Assembly: GCA_021769625.1 (NCBI GenBank)
Contig: JAETSN010000050.1
Span: 1 to 32,406 of the forward strand
Direction: 5' to 3'
Source: [Clostridium] symbiosum
GTDB taxonomy: Bacteria; Bacillota; Clostridia; Lachnospirales; Lachnospiraceae
DNA length: 32,406 nucleotides
The position numbers and the translations under genes were made by a program. This document shows positions 23,393 to 30,284 of the stretch, in pieces. How positions within the stretch are numbered: position 1 is the first letter of the stretch; every line of letters starts with the position of its first letter. The notes beneath the pieces were generated by a model. It saw nothing but the letters and a program-made list of their open reading frames with translations. It had not been told where the DNA came from and did no database searches.

Positions 23393-25189
23393 ATGAATAA
23401 AGGCAAAAAAAGTACATTAAAGAAAGTACTTGATCATATCAGCAGTTATAAATGGCTTCTTGTGCTCTCCATTTTGCTGGCGGCGGCTACGGTGGCGCTT
23501 ACGCTGTATTTTCCGATTTTGTGCGGCAGGGCGATCGACTGTATCATCGGGCCGGGAAACGTGGATTTTACCGGAGGGCTGGTGAATGAAGGGCTGTATG
23601 CGCTGGCGGAGAGGATGGCGGTCGTGATCGTGCTGACGGCGGCGGCGCAGTGGCTGATGAATGTCTGCAATAACCAGATCACGTATCAGGTGATCCGGGA
23701 TGTGCGGGAGGAGGCTTTTGAGAAGATCCAGAAGCTGCCGCTCAAGTATATCGACGGACACTCCTACGGGGATATCGTGAGCCGGATCATCGCGGATGTG
23801 GATCAGTTCGCGGACGGGCTTTTAATGGGATTCACCCAGCTTTTTACCGGGGTGGTCACGATCCTCGGGACACTTTTGTTCATGTTCTCGATCAATGTGG
23901 GGATCACCCTTCTGGTGGTGATTCTGACGCCACTGTCATTATTCGTGGCGAAGTTTATCGCGACAAGGACCCACGATATGTTCCTTTTGCAGTCCAGAAC
24001 GAGAGGGGAACAGACGGCGCTGATCGACGAGATGATCGGGAATCAGAAGGTGGTGCAGGCCTACGGACAGGAACGGAAGATTTTGGGACGTTTTGATGAG
24101 ATCAACGGCAGGTTGGAGAAGTGCTCCCTGCGCGCCATTTTCTTTTCCTCGCTGACCAATCCCTGTACCCGGTTCGTCAACAATATGGTCTATGCGGGGG
24201 TGGCGATCCTGGGCGCCTGTCTTGCCATCGGCGGCGGAAACGCAACCGGTTTTATCGCCTTTCTGGGTGGAGCCGTGACGGTGGGAGAGCTTTCCTGCCT
24301 GCTCAGCTACGCAAACCAGTATACAAAGCCTTTCAACGAGATTTCAGGGGTGATCACGGAGCTGCAGAACGCCCTCGCCTGCGCATCCCGTATTTTCGAA
24401 CTGATCGAGGAAAAACCCCAGAGTCCGGAACCTGTGCATCCGGCAGTGGTGGAACACTTTGACGGCAGCGTGTCTCTGGAGCATGTCTTTTTTTCATATG
24501 TGCCGAAGCAGCGTCTGATCGAAGATTTTAACCTGCAGGTGAAAAAGGGGGAGAGAGTGGCAATCGTAGGCCCCACAGGCTGCGGGAAGACGACGCTGAT
24601 CAACCTTCTGATGCGTTTTTATGACGTAAACAGCGGAAAGATCTGTGTCTCGGGGACGGATATCATGGAGATGAGCCGGTGCAATCTGCGGGAGGGCTAC
24701 GGGATGGTGCTGCAGGAAACCTGGCTGAAGACCGGCACGATCCGGGAGAATATCGCCATGGCAAGGGAGGATGCCGCTCTGGAGGAAGTGATCGAGGCGG
24801 CAAAGGCGGCTCATGCCCACAGCTTTATCAAGCGCCTTCCGGATGGATATGACACAGTTGTCAGTGAAGACGGGGATTCTCTCTCCCAGGGACAAAAACA
24901 GCTCTTATGTATTGCCAGAGTGATGCTGGCGCTGCCGCCGATGCTGATCCTGGATGAGGCGACTTCCTCCATCGATACGAGGACGGAGTTGAAGATCCAG
25001 AATGCCTTTGCGAAAATGATGCAGGGCAGGACCAGCTTTATCGTGGCGCACAGGCTTTCCACGATCAAGGAGGCGGATATCATCCTTGTGATGAAGGACG
25101 GGAATATCATCGAGCAGGGCAGTCACAGGGAGCTGCTTGCGCAGGGCGGGTTTTACGCGAATCTGTACAACAGTCAGTTTGCAAAATAG
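23393..25189 (+). CDS. ABC exporter half-transporter, catalytic partner
   Basis: This 598-residue half-transporter has six membrane helices (about 1-320) followed by an ATPase domain. Walker A is GPTGCGKTT (near 393), the signature is LSQGQKQLL (near 497), Walker B is MLILDEATSS with the catalytic Glu, and the switch is IVAHRLSTI with His. The Gln in LSQGQ departs from the usual LSGGQ. In heterodimers this deviant signature pairs with the degenerate Walker B site of the partner, here the preceding gene, so together they form one full and one degenerate ATP site. The ribosome binding site is weak (GGAAAGG, 13 bases away). It lies 143 bases after its partner. The substrate is unknown. Confidence 0.93.
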   Translation: MNKGKKSTLKKVLDHISSYKWLLVLSILLAAATVALTLYFPILCGRAIDCIIGPGNVDFTGGLVNEGLYALAERMAVVIVLTAAAQWLMNVCNNQITYQVIRDVREEAFEKIQKLPLKYIDGHSYGDIVSRIIADVDQFADGLLMGFTQLFTGVVTILGTLLFMFSINVGITLLVVILTPLSLFVAKFIATRTHDMFLLQSRTRGEQTALIDEMIGNQKVVQAYGQERKILGRFDEINGRLEKCSLRAIFFSSLTNPCTRFVNNMVYAGVAILGACLAIGGGNATGFIAFLGGAVTVGELSCLLSYANQYTKPFNEISGVITELQNALACASRIFELIEEKPQSPEPVHPAVVEHFDGSVSLEHVFFSYVPKQRLIEDFNLQVKKGERVAIVGPTGCGKTTLINLLMRFYDVNSGKICVSGTDIMEMSRCNLREGYGMVLQETWLKTGTIRENIAMAREDAALEEVIEAAKAAHAHSFIKRLPDGYDTVVSEDGDSLSQGQKQLLCIARVMLALPPMLILDEATSSIDTRTELKIQNAFAKMMQGRTSFIVAHRLSTIKEADIILVMKDGNIIEQGSHRELLAQGGFYANLYNSQFAK

Positions 25190-25211
25190 ATTGGAATGGA
25201 GGTTGAAGGAT

Positions 25212-26270
25212 ATGAAAAAGAATAGTTTGACAAAGTTGATGGCGATGCTTTTGGTGATGGCGGTTGTTTTGTCAGGCTGTGGAAGCGATGAGGAGAAAGA
25301 GCCGCTGGAGACGAGACGCAAGGAGCGGTTTAAAGAGCCTTCCGACGGGACGGGAAGTGCGGAGGATCCGGGGGACGCGGAGGAAGAGAGTGCGGAGGAT
25401 GAGATACCTCCGGAGCAGATGGATCTGATCAAGTATAATTATTATGTAGTCCTGAACAATGAGATCATAGAGGTCATGGATTCCGTCGGCTATTATTATG
25501 AGGTAGTGGACTATGCGGAAGAGTTTTCGCTGCTGCCGGATACCGGGCTTACCTATGGTTATCGTGTTTATGGCCAGAATACGGATACGCTGGATGACTG
25601 TGTACTGCTCGCCGATATGGAGCCGGATTACGGGGAACTGGACGACATGGTGAGGGAGATGGAGGCACCGCTGCGGGCTTTGATGGAGACGTTCTCCGAG
25701 ATCAGCAGGAGCAATGATTACGCGGATGATCAGTACCAAAAGGCAAGGGAATACCATGCCGTCATCTATGAGAACGCGGATGCATTCATGGCTGTCGGGT
25801 ACGAATTTGTGGAGGCGATCGCAGAAATGGGCGATGCGCGGGTGGCCGAGGAGGAGAACCGGCTGAAAGAGGAAGGGATGCTGATCAATTACAATGCCAG
25901 CAGGGCGATCTCCATCGGACGGGAAGTGCTGAACGAGGTTTACGCCCAGGGGGTGAGCGATGAGAACCTCAACGAACTGGATCTCACGGAAATTCGGAAA
26001 CTGCATGATGAACTTGTGGCGGTGGTGGCGGATTTTGACGCGGCTGCGGCTGACAACGATCAGCTCATCAAGGAGTCTTTGTCCAATTCCCGGCCTTTTG
26101 ACGGGCTTTTGGACGGCCTGATCGATGCCCTCGAGTGGACGATGAAGCAGGCAGAGAGCGGACAGCTTCCGGATATGAGCGGCTCCGGCGCGCCGCTGGG
26201 GTCTCTGGAACATTTTTCCTATGTTCTCGAACAGTGTATTGAACGTTATAATTCGGTGTTTGTCGAATAA
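25212..26270 (+). CDS. DUF3829-like lipoprotein
   Basis: The protein starts MKKNSLTKLMAMLLVMAVVL and has the lipobox LSGC (Cys near 22), so it should be a membrane-anchored lipoprotein of 352 residues. An acidic, Glu/Asp-rich linker follows, then a helical domain. KYNYYVVLNNEIIEVMDSV near its start and LEHFSYVLEQCIERYNSVF at its end resemble DUF3829 proteins (YiiG-like), an assignment from memory and only moderately sure. The ATG at 25212 has GGAGG and AAGGA upstream. An in-frame ATG at 25137 would overlap the ABC gene and bury the signal peptide. Function unknown. Confidence 0.7.
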   Translation: MKKNSLTKLMAMLLVMAVVLSGCGSDEEKEPLETRRKERFKEPSDGTGSAEDPGDAEEESAEDEIPPEQMDLIKYNYYVVLNNEIIEVMDSVGYYYEVVDYAEEFSLLPDTGLTYGYRVYGQNTDTLDDCVLLADMEPDYGELDDMVREMEAPLRALMETFSEISRSNDYADDQYQKAREYHAVIYENADAFMAVGYEFVEAIAEMGDARVAEEENRLKEEGMLINYNASRAISIGREVLNEVYAQGVSDENLNELDLTEIRKLHDELVAVVADFDAAAADNDQLIKESLSNSRPFDGLLDGLIDALEWTMKQAESGQLPDMSGSGAPLGSLEHFSYVLEQCIERYNSVFVE

Positions 26271-26307
26271 AAATGTGGGAAAATTTTGGAAAAACGCTTA
26301 AAACGGC

Positions 26308-26335
26308 TAAAGTTTTATGGGATACATGCCGATAT
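26308..26335 (+). promoter_or_regulatory. SigD (sigma-28) type flagellar promoter
   Basis: TAAA (26308-26311), a 16-base spacer, then GCCGATAT (26328-26335). This is a near-perfect match to the Firmicutes SigD consensus TAAA-N14-16-GCCGATAT. It lies 113 bases before the ATG at 26449 with no other gene between. Confidence 0.75.
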
Positions 26336-26448
26336 ACAGTATAACATAAACATGTGTTATCCATAAAACGGATTTGATGGATACGGTTTTTGGTAAAGAG
26401 GCAGGAATTTTATCGAAAATACAACAATTCATGGAGGAGGATCAGAAT

Positions 26449-27174
26449 ATGGGATTAGGAATTGATGCTTATTCACAGCCTTATGCAGTAGGAGCGGCGG
26501 GAGCAGGATCTTACGCAAGTACCAAGGCGGCGACCGGTGAGACAAAGAGCGAGAAAGCGGCTGCGGAGAGCGGCGCTACCGTGGAATTTTCCGATGAAGG
26601 GAAAAAAGCGCTGGAAAACAGTCAGGAGACCGGTGATAAGGTAGTAAAAACAGAGAGTGCTGCATCGAAGATCGCGGAGAGAACAAATAAAATGACAGAC
26701 AGCCAGAAAAGCGAACTGGTGTCAAAACTGCAGTCTGATCAGGAGGCAAGGCATAATCAGCTGCTGAACATGGTACAGAAATTATTCAACAAGCAGGCGA
26801 ATACCTATGGCCAGAGTATCGGCCAGAGCAGCGATATGTGGAAATTCCTTGCCAGCGGCAAGTTCACGGTGGATGCGGAAACCAGGGCACAGGCGCAGGC
26901 TGACATTGCGGAAGACGGTTATTATGGCGTGAAGAAGACTTCCGAGAGAATGTTTGAGTTTGCGATGGCTCTTTCCGGCGGCGATGTGGATAAGATGAAA
27001 GAGCTGCAGAGCGCGGTGGAGAAAGGTTATAAACAGGCTGAGAAGACATGGGGCGGCAACCTTCCGGATATCAGCAAACAGACACTGGATGCAACAAACC
27101 AGCTTTTTGAGGATTATTACAAAGAGCAGGAAGAAGCCTCCCAGAAGGTGAATCCGATCGACAGCATGGTCTGA
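26449..27174 (+). CDS. DUF5610-like protein under a SigD promoter
   Basis: This is a 241-residue soluble protein with no signal peptide. A Ser/Ala/Gly/Lys-rich, probably disordered N terminus (about 1-85) is followed by a helical domain. DGYYGVKKTSERMFEFAMAL and GYKQAEKTWGGNLPDISKQT recall DUF5610 (recognised from memory). The ATG at 26449 has GGAGGAGG 8 bases upstream; an in-frame ATG at 26374 lacks one. A SigD-type promoter precedes it and a strong terminator follows, so it is a single-gene transcript likely co-expressed with flagellar and chemotaxis genes. Its role in motility is unknown. Confidence 0.75.
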   Translation: MGLGIDAYSQPYAVGAAGAGSYASTKAATGETKSEKAAAESGATVEFSDEGKKALENSQETGDKVVKTESAASKIAERTNKMTDSQKSELVSKLQSDQEARHNQLLNMVQKLFNKQANTYGQSIGQSSDMWKFLASGKFTVDAETRAQAQADIAEDGYYGVKKTSERMFEFAMALSGGDVDKMKELQSAVEKGYKQAEKTWGGNLPDISKQTLDATNQLFEDYYKEQEEASQKVNPIDSMV

Positions 27175-27219
27175 GCTGCGGCTTACATAACAGAAGGAAA
27201 AAGATATAAAAACAGCGAA

Positions 27220-27247
27220 AACGCTTCGGGATGCCGGAGCGTTTTTT
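27220..27247 (+). terminator. Intrinsic terminator after the DUF5610-like gene
   Basis: AACGCTTCGG (27220-27229) pairs with CCGGAGCGTT (27234-27243) with one G-U pair and a 4-base loop, followed by six T residues. Confidence 0.88.
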
Positions 27248-27275
27248 CTGTATATAAAAATTTTTTTGATCCTGA

Positions 27276-27306
27276 TGCAACGAAACGGAAAAAGCTGTTA
27301 TCTAAT
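27276..27306 (+). promoter_or_regulatory. Candidate ECF-type promoter upstream of the sigma gene
   Basis: TGCAAC (27276-27281) with an A-rich 16-base spacer and then TTATCTAATG resembles an ECF sigma promoter (AAC-type -35 element). It lies about 110 bases before the sigma factor gene and downstream of a terminator, a position suited to self-activation. Confidence 0.4.
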
Positions 27307-27413
27307 GTATGTAAACAGACAAATGCGCGCGCAGTTCGTAGGTACTGTAAAATTTTGAGTTTGTGGAGCGGATCCCGGGAGGGTGAGATCCACGGCAAAC
27401 CTGGAGGAAAGAG

Positions 27414-27911
27414 ATGGATACGTTAGTGAAAAGGGCACAGCTTGGGGATGCTGAAGCGTTTATCTCCCTGATGGAAGAGTGCAGGATGTCGTTTCGGCGG
27501 ATCGCATTCGGTTATCTGGGAAATGACGAGGATGTTGCCGATGCCATACAGGATACGATACTGGATGCGTTTGAGCATATCGGCGCTTTGAGAAAGGCGG
27601 AATATTTTAAAACATGGGTCATGAGGATATTGATCAATAACTGTACGAAAACTTACAGAAAGAACAAAAGACATGTGAGTATGGAGCAGTGTGCGGAGGA
27701 GGGGGATTATGATGCGGGGGCTTCCGATGTGGAGTTCAGGGAACTGCTCCTCGCACTGCCTGAAGACAGCAGGACTATCTTCCAACTGTATTTCGGGGAA
27801 CAGTTTACCACAAAAGAGATAGCGGAAATTCTCGGCATAAAGGAGAACACTGTAAAGAGCAGGATTCACAGGGGCAAAGAGCAGCTTCGCGTAAGTCTGC
27901 ACGTGATATAG
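27414..27911 (+). CDS. ECF-type RNA polymerase sigma factor
   Basis: At 165 residues this is a typical two-domain ECF sigma factor. Region 2 (about 8-80) contains FGYLGNDEDVADAIQDTILDAFEHI and FKTWVMRILINNC, which melt and bind the -10 element. Region 4 (about 105-160) contains TTKEIAEILGIKENTVKSRIHRGKEQLR, a helix-turn-helix for the -35 element. The ATG follows GGAGGAAAG. The next gene, 11 bases on, encodes a membrane protein of the DUF4179 anti-sigma type, so the sigma factor is probably held inactive at the membrane until an envelope signal releases it. Targets outside its own promoter are not visible. Confidence 0.93.
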   Translation: MDTLVKRAQLGDAEAFISLMEECRMSFRRIAFGYLGNDEDVADAIQDTILDAFEHIGALRKAEYFKTWVMRILINNCTKTYRKNKRHVSMEQCAEEGDYDAGASDVEFRELLLALPEDSRTIFQLYFGEQFTTKEIAEILGIKENTVKSRIHRGKEQLRVSLHVI

Positions 27912-27922
27912 GAGGGAAGGGC

Positions 27923-29293
27923 ATGAGAAAATATTTTTCGGATGAAGATTTTATAAGGATCTTGGGAGCAGACTTAAAGGACAGCGATATCATTGATATG
28001 CGCATAGAGGAGACTTACACGATGATAAGAAATGCGGAGAAAAGGGCAAGAAAGAAAACTCGGGGAAAGAAAAACCACTGGAAGGGCATCGGTGTCGGGC
28101 TTGCGAGCGCGGCGGCGGTCCTGACACTCACATTCACTTTCTTTGCGATGAATCCGGTCATGGCAAAAGAGATTCCCGTACTGGGCGGGATATTTGAGAA
28201 GGTGGCGGACATCTTTTCTTTCGGGAAATTGCCGGAGGATGAGACGGCGGAACTGTTCACGGTGGAAGGGGAGGCACTTTCGGAAAACGGTGCGGAAGAA
28301 GGGGGAGCAGAGCTGTACCGGAAGGCCGACAGCGGCATTACGCTCACCCTGACGGAAGAGTACGCCTCCAACCAGGCGATCTATGTGGGGATCCGTGTGG
28401 AAAACGAAGAAGGGTTTCCGGAGATGATGACGATGGCGGATGGGACAGAGCACCTGCGCTTTAAGACGATGGAACACTATTCTTTCCGGACAAAAGATGA
28501 TGAGGCGTACAATTATGCGGAGAGGGATGTGGAAGGAAAGTTTGAGGATGCCAATACGTTCATCGGTATCATGCGGATCGATTATTCGGAGATCAATGTG
28601 GATGAGAGCAGATATCAGGCGGCGCTGCAGGAAGCGGAAGCGCGGGGAGAGGAACTGTGGCTGACGGATGAAAACTATTTTGATTATATGGAGAAATATG
28701 AGGTGCCGGAAACCTTTACAATGGACTGGGAGATCACACAGATCATAGGCTATCTGGCAAAGCCGGCGGTGCCGGAGGGCACAAAGAGCGGAAAAGAACT
28801 GGAACAGATGAGCGAGGAGGAGTGGCGGGATTATATGGCGTCCCTGCCCGCGGATCTGGATCAGTTTCCCAACAGATATGAAAACTGGTGGAAGGACGGC
28901 TCCTGGAAATTTAACATGACGGTCGCGCAGAAGGACAGCAATGCGAGGATCATCCCGGTGAACGAGACAAACGCAGACGGGATCGGCGTGGAAAGCCTGG
29001 AGATCTCCTCCGTGGAGATGACCATGAATATCATTGAGCCGGCAGGGACATTGACTTTTGCGGCAGTTTTGGATGCGGACGGCAATAAAATAGAAAATGG
29101 GGCTTCTAACGCCTATGAACTGGCGATCGAAGGACATGATATCTCAAAAGTGTATGTGTATGTCTGCGATTACGACGAATACATGGATGAGATCAAGGGG
29201 TACGGCGTGCCGGGGAATCACAGTGACAGGAGCTTTCAAGAGGTGCTTGAGGAGAGGGCGCTGTTTAAGACGGTGGTGTACACGGGGGAATAA
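27923..29293 (+). CDS. DUF4179-type anti-sigma factor, membrane protein
   Basis: This 456-residue protein has a cytoplasmic N terminus (about 1-50, basic near RARKKTRGKKN), one membrane helix (about 53-74), and a large extracellular part. Just after the helix comes AKEIPVLGGIFEKVADIFSF, a pattern I associate with DUF4179 domains of sigma-V-like systems. The remainder is acidic, with a C-terminal beta-rich module (SVEMTMNIIEPAGTLTFAAV). It overlaps no gene but follows the ECF sigma gene by 11 bases with its own AGGAGGG site, as expected for a sigma/anti-sigma pair. The signal sensed is unknown. Confidence 0.82.
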   Translation: MRKYFSDEDFIRILGADLKDSDIIDMRIEETYTMIRNAEKRARKKTRGKKNHWKGIGVGLASAAAVLTLTFTFFAMNPVMAKEIPVLGGIFEKVADIFSFGKLPEDETAELFTVEGEALSENGAEEGGAELYRKADSGITLTLTEEYASNQAIYVGIRVENEEGFPEMMTMADGTEHLRFKTMEHYSFRTKDDEAYNYAERDVEGKFEDANTFIGIMRIDYSEINVDESRYQAALQEAEARGEELWLTDENYFDYMEKYEVPETFTMDWEITQIIGYLAKPAVPEGTKSGKELEQMSEEEWRDYMASLPADLDQFPNRYENWWKDGSWKFNMTVAQKDSNARIIPVNETNADGIGVESLEISSVEMTMNIIEPAGTLTFAAVLDADGNKIENGASNAYELAIEGHDISKVYVYVCDYDEYMDEIKGYGVPGNHSDRSFQEVLEERALFKTVVYTGE

Positions 29294-29346
29294 CATGAGG
29301 AATCGATGGTGCCGGAAGAAGAAAATCGGATTAAGGTAAAAATGAC

Positions 29347-29375
29347 TTGAACCTTACTGTACAGTATGTTATATT
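29347..29375 (+). promoter_or_regulatory. Promoter of the antisense RNA
   Basis: TTGAAC (29347-29352), exactly 17 bases, then TATATT (29370-29375). The predicted start is near 29382, giving a transcript of about 95 bases that ends at the terminator 29441-29476. Confidence 0.65.
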
Positions 29376-29381
29376 GAAAAA

Positions 29382-29476
29382 GGGAAAGCCAGAGAAGCGG
29401 CTTACCCTGACAATGATTAAGTCAATGCTTTACAGCATCGGCCGTCACTATTTCCGGTAGTGGCGGCTAATTTTTT
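29382..29476 (+). ncRNA. Candidate type I antitoxin RNA
   Basis: A short unit runs from the promoter above to the terminator at 29441-29476. It has no plausible reading frame. Its last 10 bases overlap the end of the toxin reading frame on the opposite strand, so the two transcripts converge and overlap at their 3' ends, as in TxpA/RatA of Bacillus. Its first part also contains GCGGCTTACCCT (29397-29408), an exact complement of 29611-29622 in the DNA encoding the toxin leader, so both RNAs share that 5' sequence in the same sense. Transcript ends are predictions. Confidence 0.6.
29441..29476 (+). terminator. Terminator of the antitoxin RNA
   Basis: GCCGTCACTA (29441-29450) pairs with TAGTGGCGGC (29458-29467) with one G-U pair and a 7-base loop, then TAATTTTTT. 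Confidence 0.8.
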
Positions 29477-29565
29477 CCCCTGAAAATCTGATAGATCAGA
29501 CTAACAAGGGCGACAATGAATATCCCGATCTGAATTAAGTCAGAATATGTAACATACATTGGCAT
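29467..29565 (-). CDS. Holin-like type I toxin peptide (32 aa)
   Basis: The minus strand carries a start codon at 29565-29563 preceded by a strong AAAGGAGGG site and a stop at 29469-29467. The product begins MPMYVTYSDLIQIGIFIVAL and ends IYQIFRGKN: a short polar start, one membrane helix, then a basic tail. This closely resembles the putative holin-like toxins (Hol_Tox, TxpA-like) of Firmicutes, which damage the membrane when over-expressed. A second ATG two codons in is equally possible. Its own promoter and an overlapping antisense RNA on the other strand support a type I toxin-antitoxin pair. It is too small for routine gene calling. The family assignment is from memory of the sequence pattern. 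Confidence 0.75.
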   Translation of the reverse strand: MPMYVTYSDLIQIGIFIVALVSLIYQIFRGKN

Positions 29566-29667
29566 CGCCCTCCTTTCTTTCGTCCGGAGGGTAAGCCCCT
29601 CCGCAAACAGAGGGTAAGCCGCCTTAGGCTCTCTGGTTTTTCCATATCATGATTATATTATATCGGG

Positions 29668-29697
29668 ATTATACCATATTTGATATTATGCATGCAA
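29668..29697 (-). promoter_or_regulatory. Promoter of the toxin gene
   Basis: On the minus strand TTGCAT (29697-29692), 18 bases, then TATAAT (29673-29668). The leader would be about 95 bases long and includes a hairpin, GGAGGG with CCCTCC (29586-29602), close to the ribosome binding site. Confidence 0.6.
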
Positions 29698-29721
29698 CAT
29701 CTTTGAACATAAAATTTCCTC

Positions 29722-29749
29722 TTGACATAGCATGCATACTGTATATAAT
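29722..29749 (+). promoter_or_regulatory. Strong promoter of the gntR-ABC operon
   Basis: A consensus TTGACA (29722-29727), 16 bases, then a consensus TATAAT (29744-29749). It lies 67 bases before the regulator start at 29817 and points away from the toxin promoter. Confidence 0.8.
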
Positions 29750-29767
29750 GATATATATACAGTATGC
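29734..29767. promoter_or_regulatory. Palindromic operator over the -10 box
   Basis: A perfect inverted repeat, GCATACTGTATATA (29734-29747) and TATATACAGTATGC (29754-29767), with 6 bases between. It covers the -10 box and the predicted transcription start, the position of a self-repressing GntR/YtrA-type operator. Confidence 0.75.
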
Positions 29768-29816
29768 GCAAAAACTCTGATCAGAAGACTGTATAGAGAA
29801 AAGAATGAGGGATACC

Positions 29817-30188
29817 ATGAAGATTATATTATCAAACCAATCCGAAAAGCCGATCTACCTGCAGATCAAGGAGCAGCTTGAGGAACAGATCCTGAGCGGG
29901 GAGATTCCCGAAGATACGGTACTGCCATCGATCCGGAAGATGGCGGCGGACCTGCTTGTCAGCGTGATCACGACGACCAGAGCATACAAGGAACTGGAAG
30001 CCGACGGATTTATTACCACGGTGCCGGGAAAAGGATGTATCGTCCTGCCGCCGGATAATAAGATCCTGCGGGAGCAGTATCTGCGGAGGATGGAGGAAGG
30101 CTTTATGCAGGCGGCGGGCGCAGCGAAAAAGCTGCAGATGCCCCTTGAGGAAGCCGAAGAGATTTTTGAAACGCTCTGGAAGATGTGA
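29817..30188 (+). CDS. YtrA-like GntR-family repressor
   Basis: This is a 123-residue regulator. An N-terminal winged helix (about 5-72) shows PIYLQIKEQLEEQILSGEIP, VLPSIRKMAADLLVSVITTT, and ELEADGFITTVPGKGCIVLP. A short C-terminal helical arm of about 45 residues replaces the usual effector domain, as in the YtrA subfamily. I prefer the ATG at 29817, which has GAGGG 6 bases upstream. The ATG at 29805 lacks spacing. YtrA-like proteins usually repress an adjacent ABC transporter operon, which is exactly what follows, and a strong palindrome overlaps its promoter. Confidence 0.9.
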   Translation: MKIILSNQSEKPIYLQIKEQLEEQILSGEIPEDTVLPSIRKMAADLLVSVITTTRAYKELEADGFITTVPGKGCIVLPPDNKILREQYLRRMEEGFMQAAGAAKKLQMPLEEAEEIFETLWKM

Positions 30189-30284
30189 AAAATTGGATAG
30201 GCTGAGCTGACGGCGAGGGATACGAACAAAAAGCGAAGCGTTTGCGAGTAGGAAAGTATAAAAAATTGAAATAGGAGAAGAACG

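Larger units (their letters stand above)
29294..29816. other. 523-base intergenic region holding a toxin-antitoxin-like locus and two promoter sets
   Basis: No conventional gene lies here. Reading left to right it holds: a plus-strand promoter and terminated small RNA (29347-29476), a minus-strand 32-codon membrane peptide (29467-29565) with its own promoter (29668-29697), and the promoter and operator of the next regulator (29722-29767). The sequence 29376-29412 and 29608-29643 form an imperfect inverted repeat bracketing the peptide gene. Confidence 0.75.

Noticed and set aside
21561-23417. A 618-codon open frame on the minus strand across the first ABC transporter gene
   Set aside because: It lies antisense to a clearly coding gene with intact ABC motifs, its product is rich in His, Arg, Pro and Gln as expected from a shadow frame, and it has no ribosome binding site or recognisable domain.
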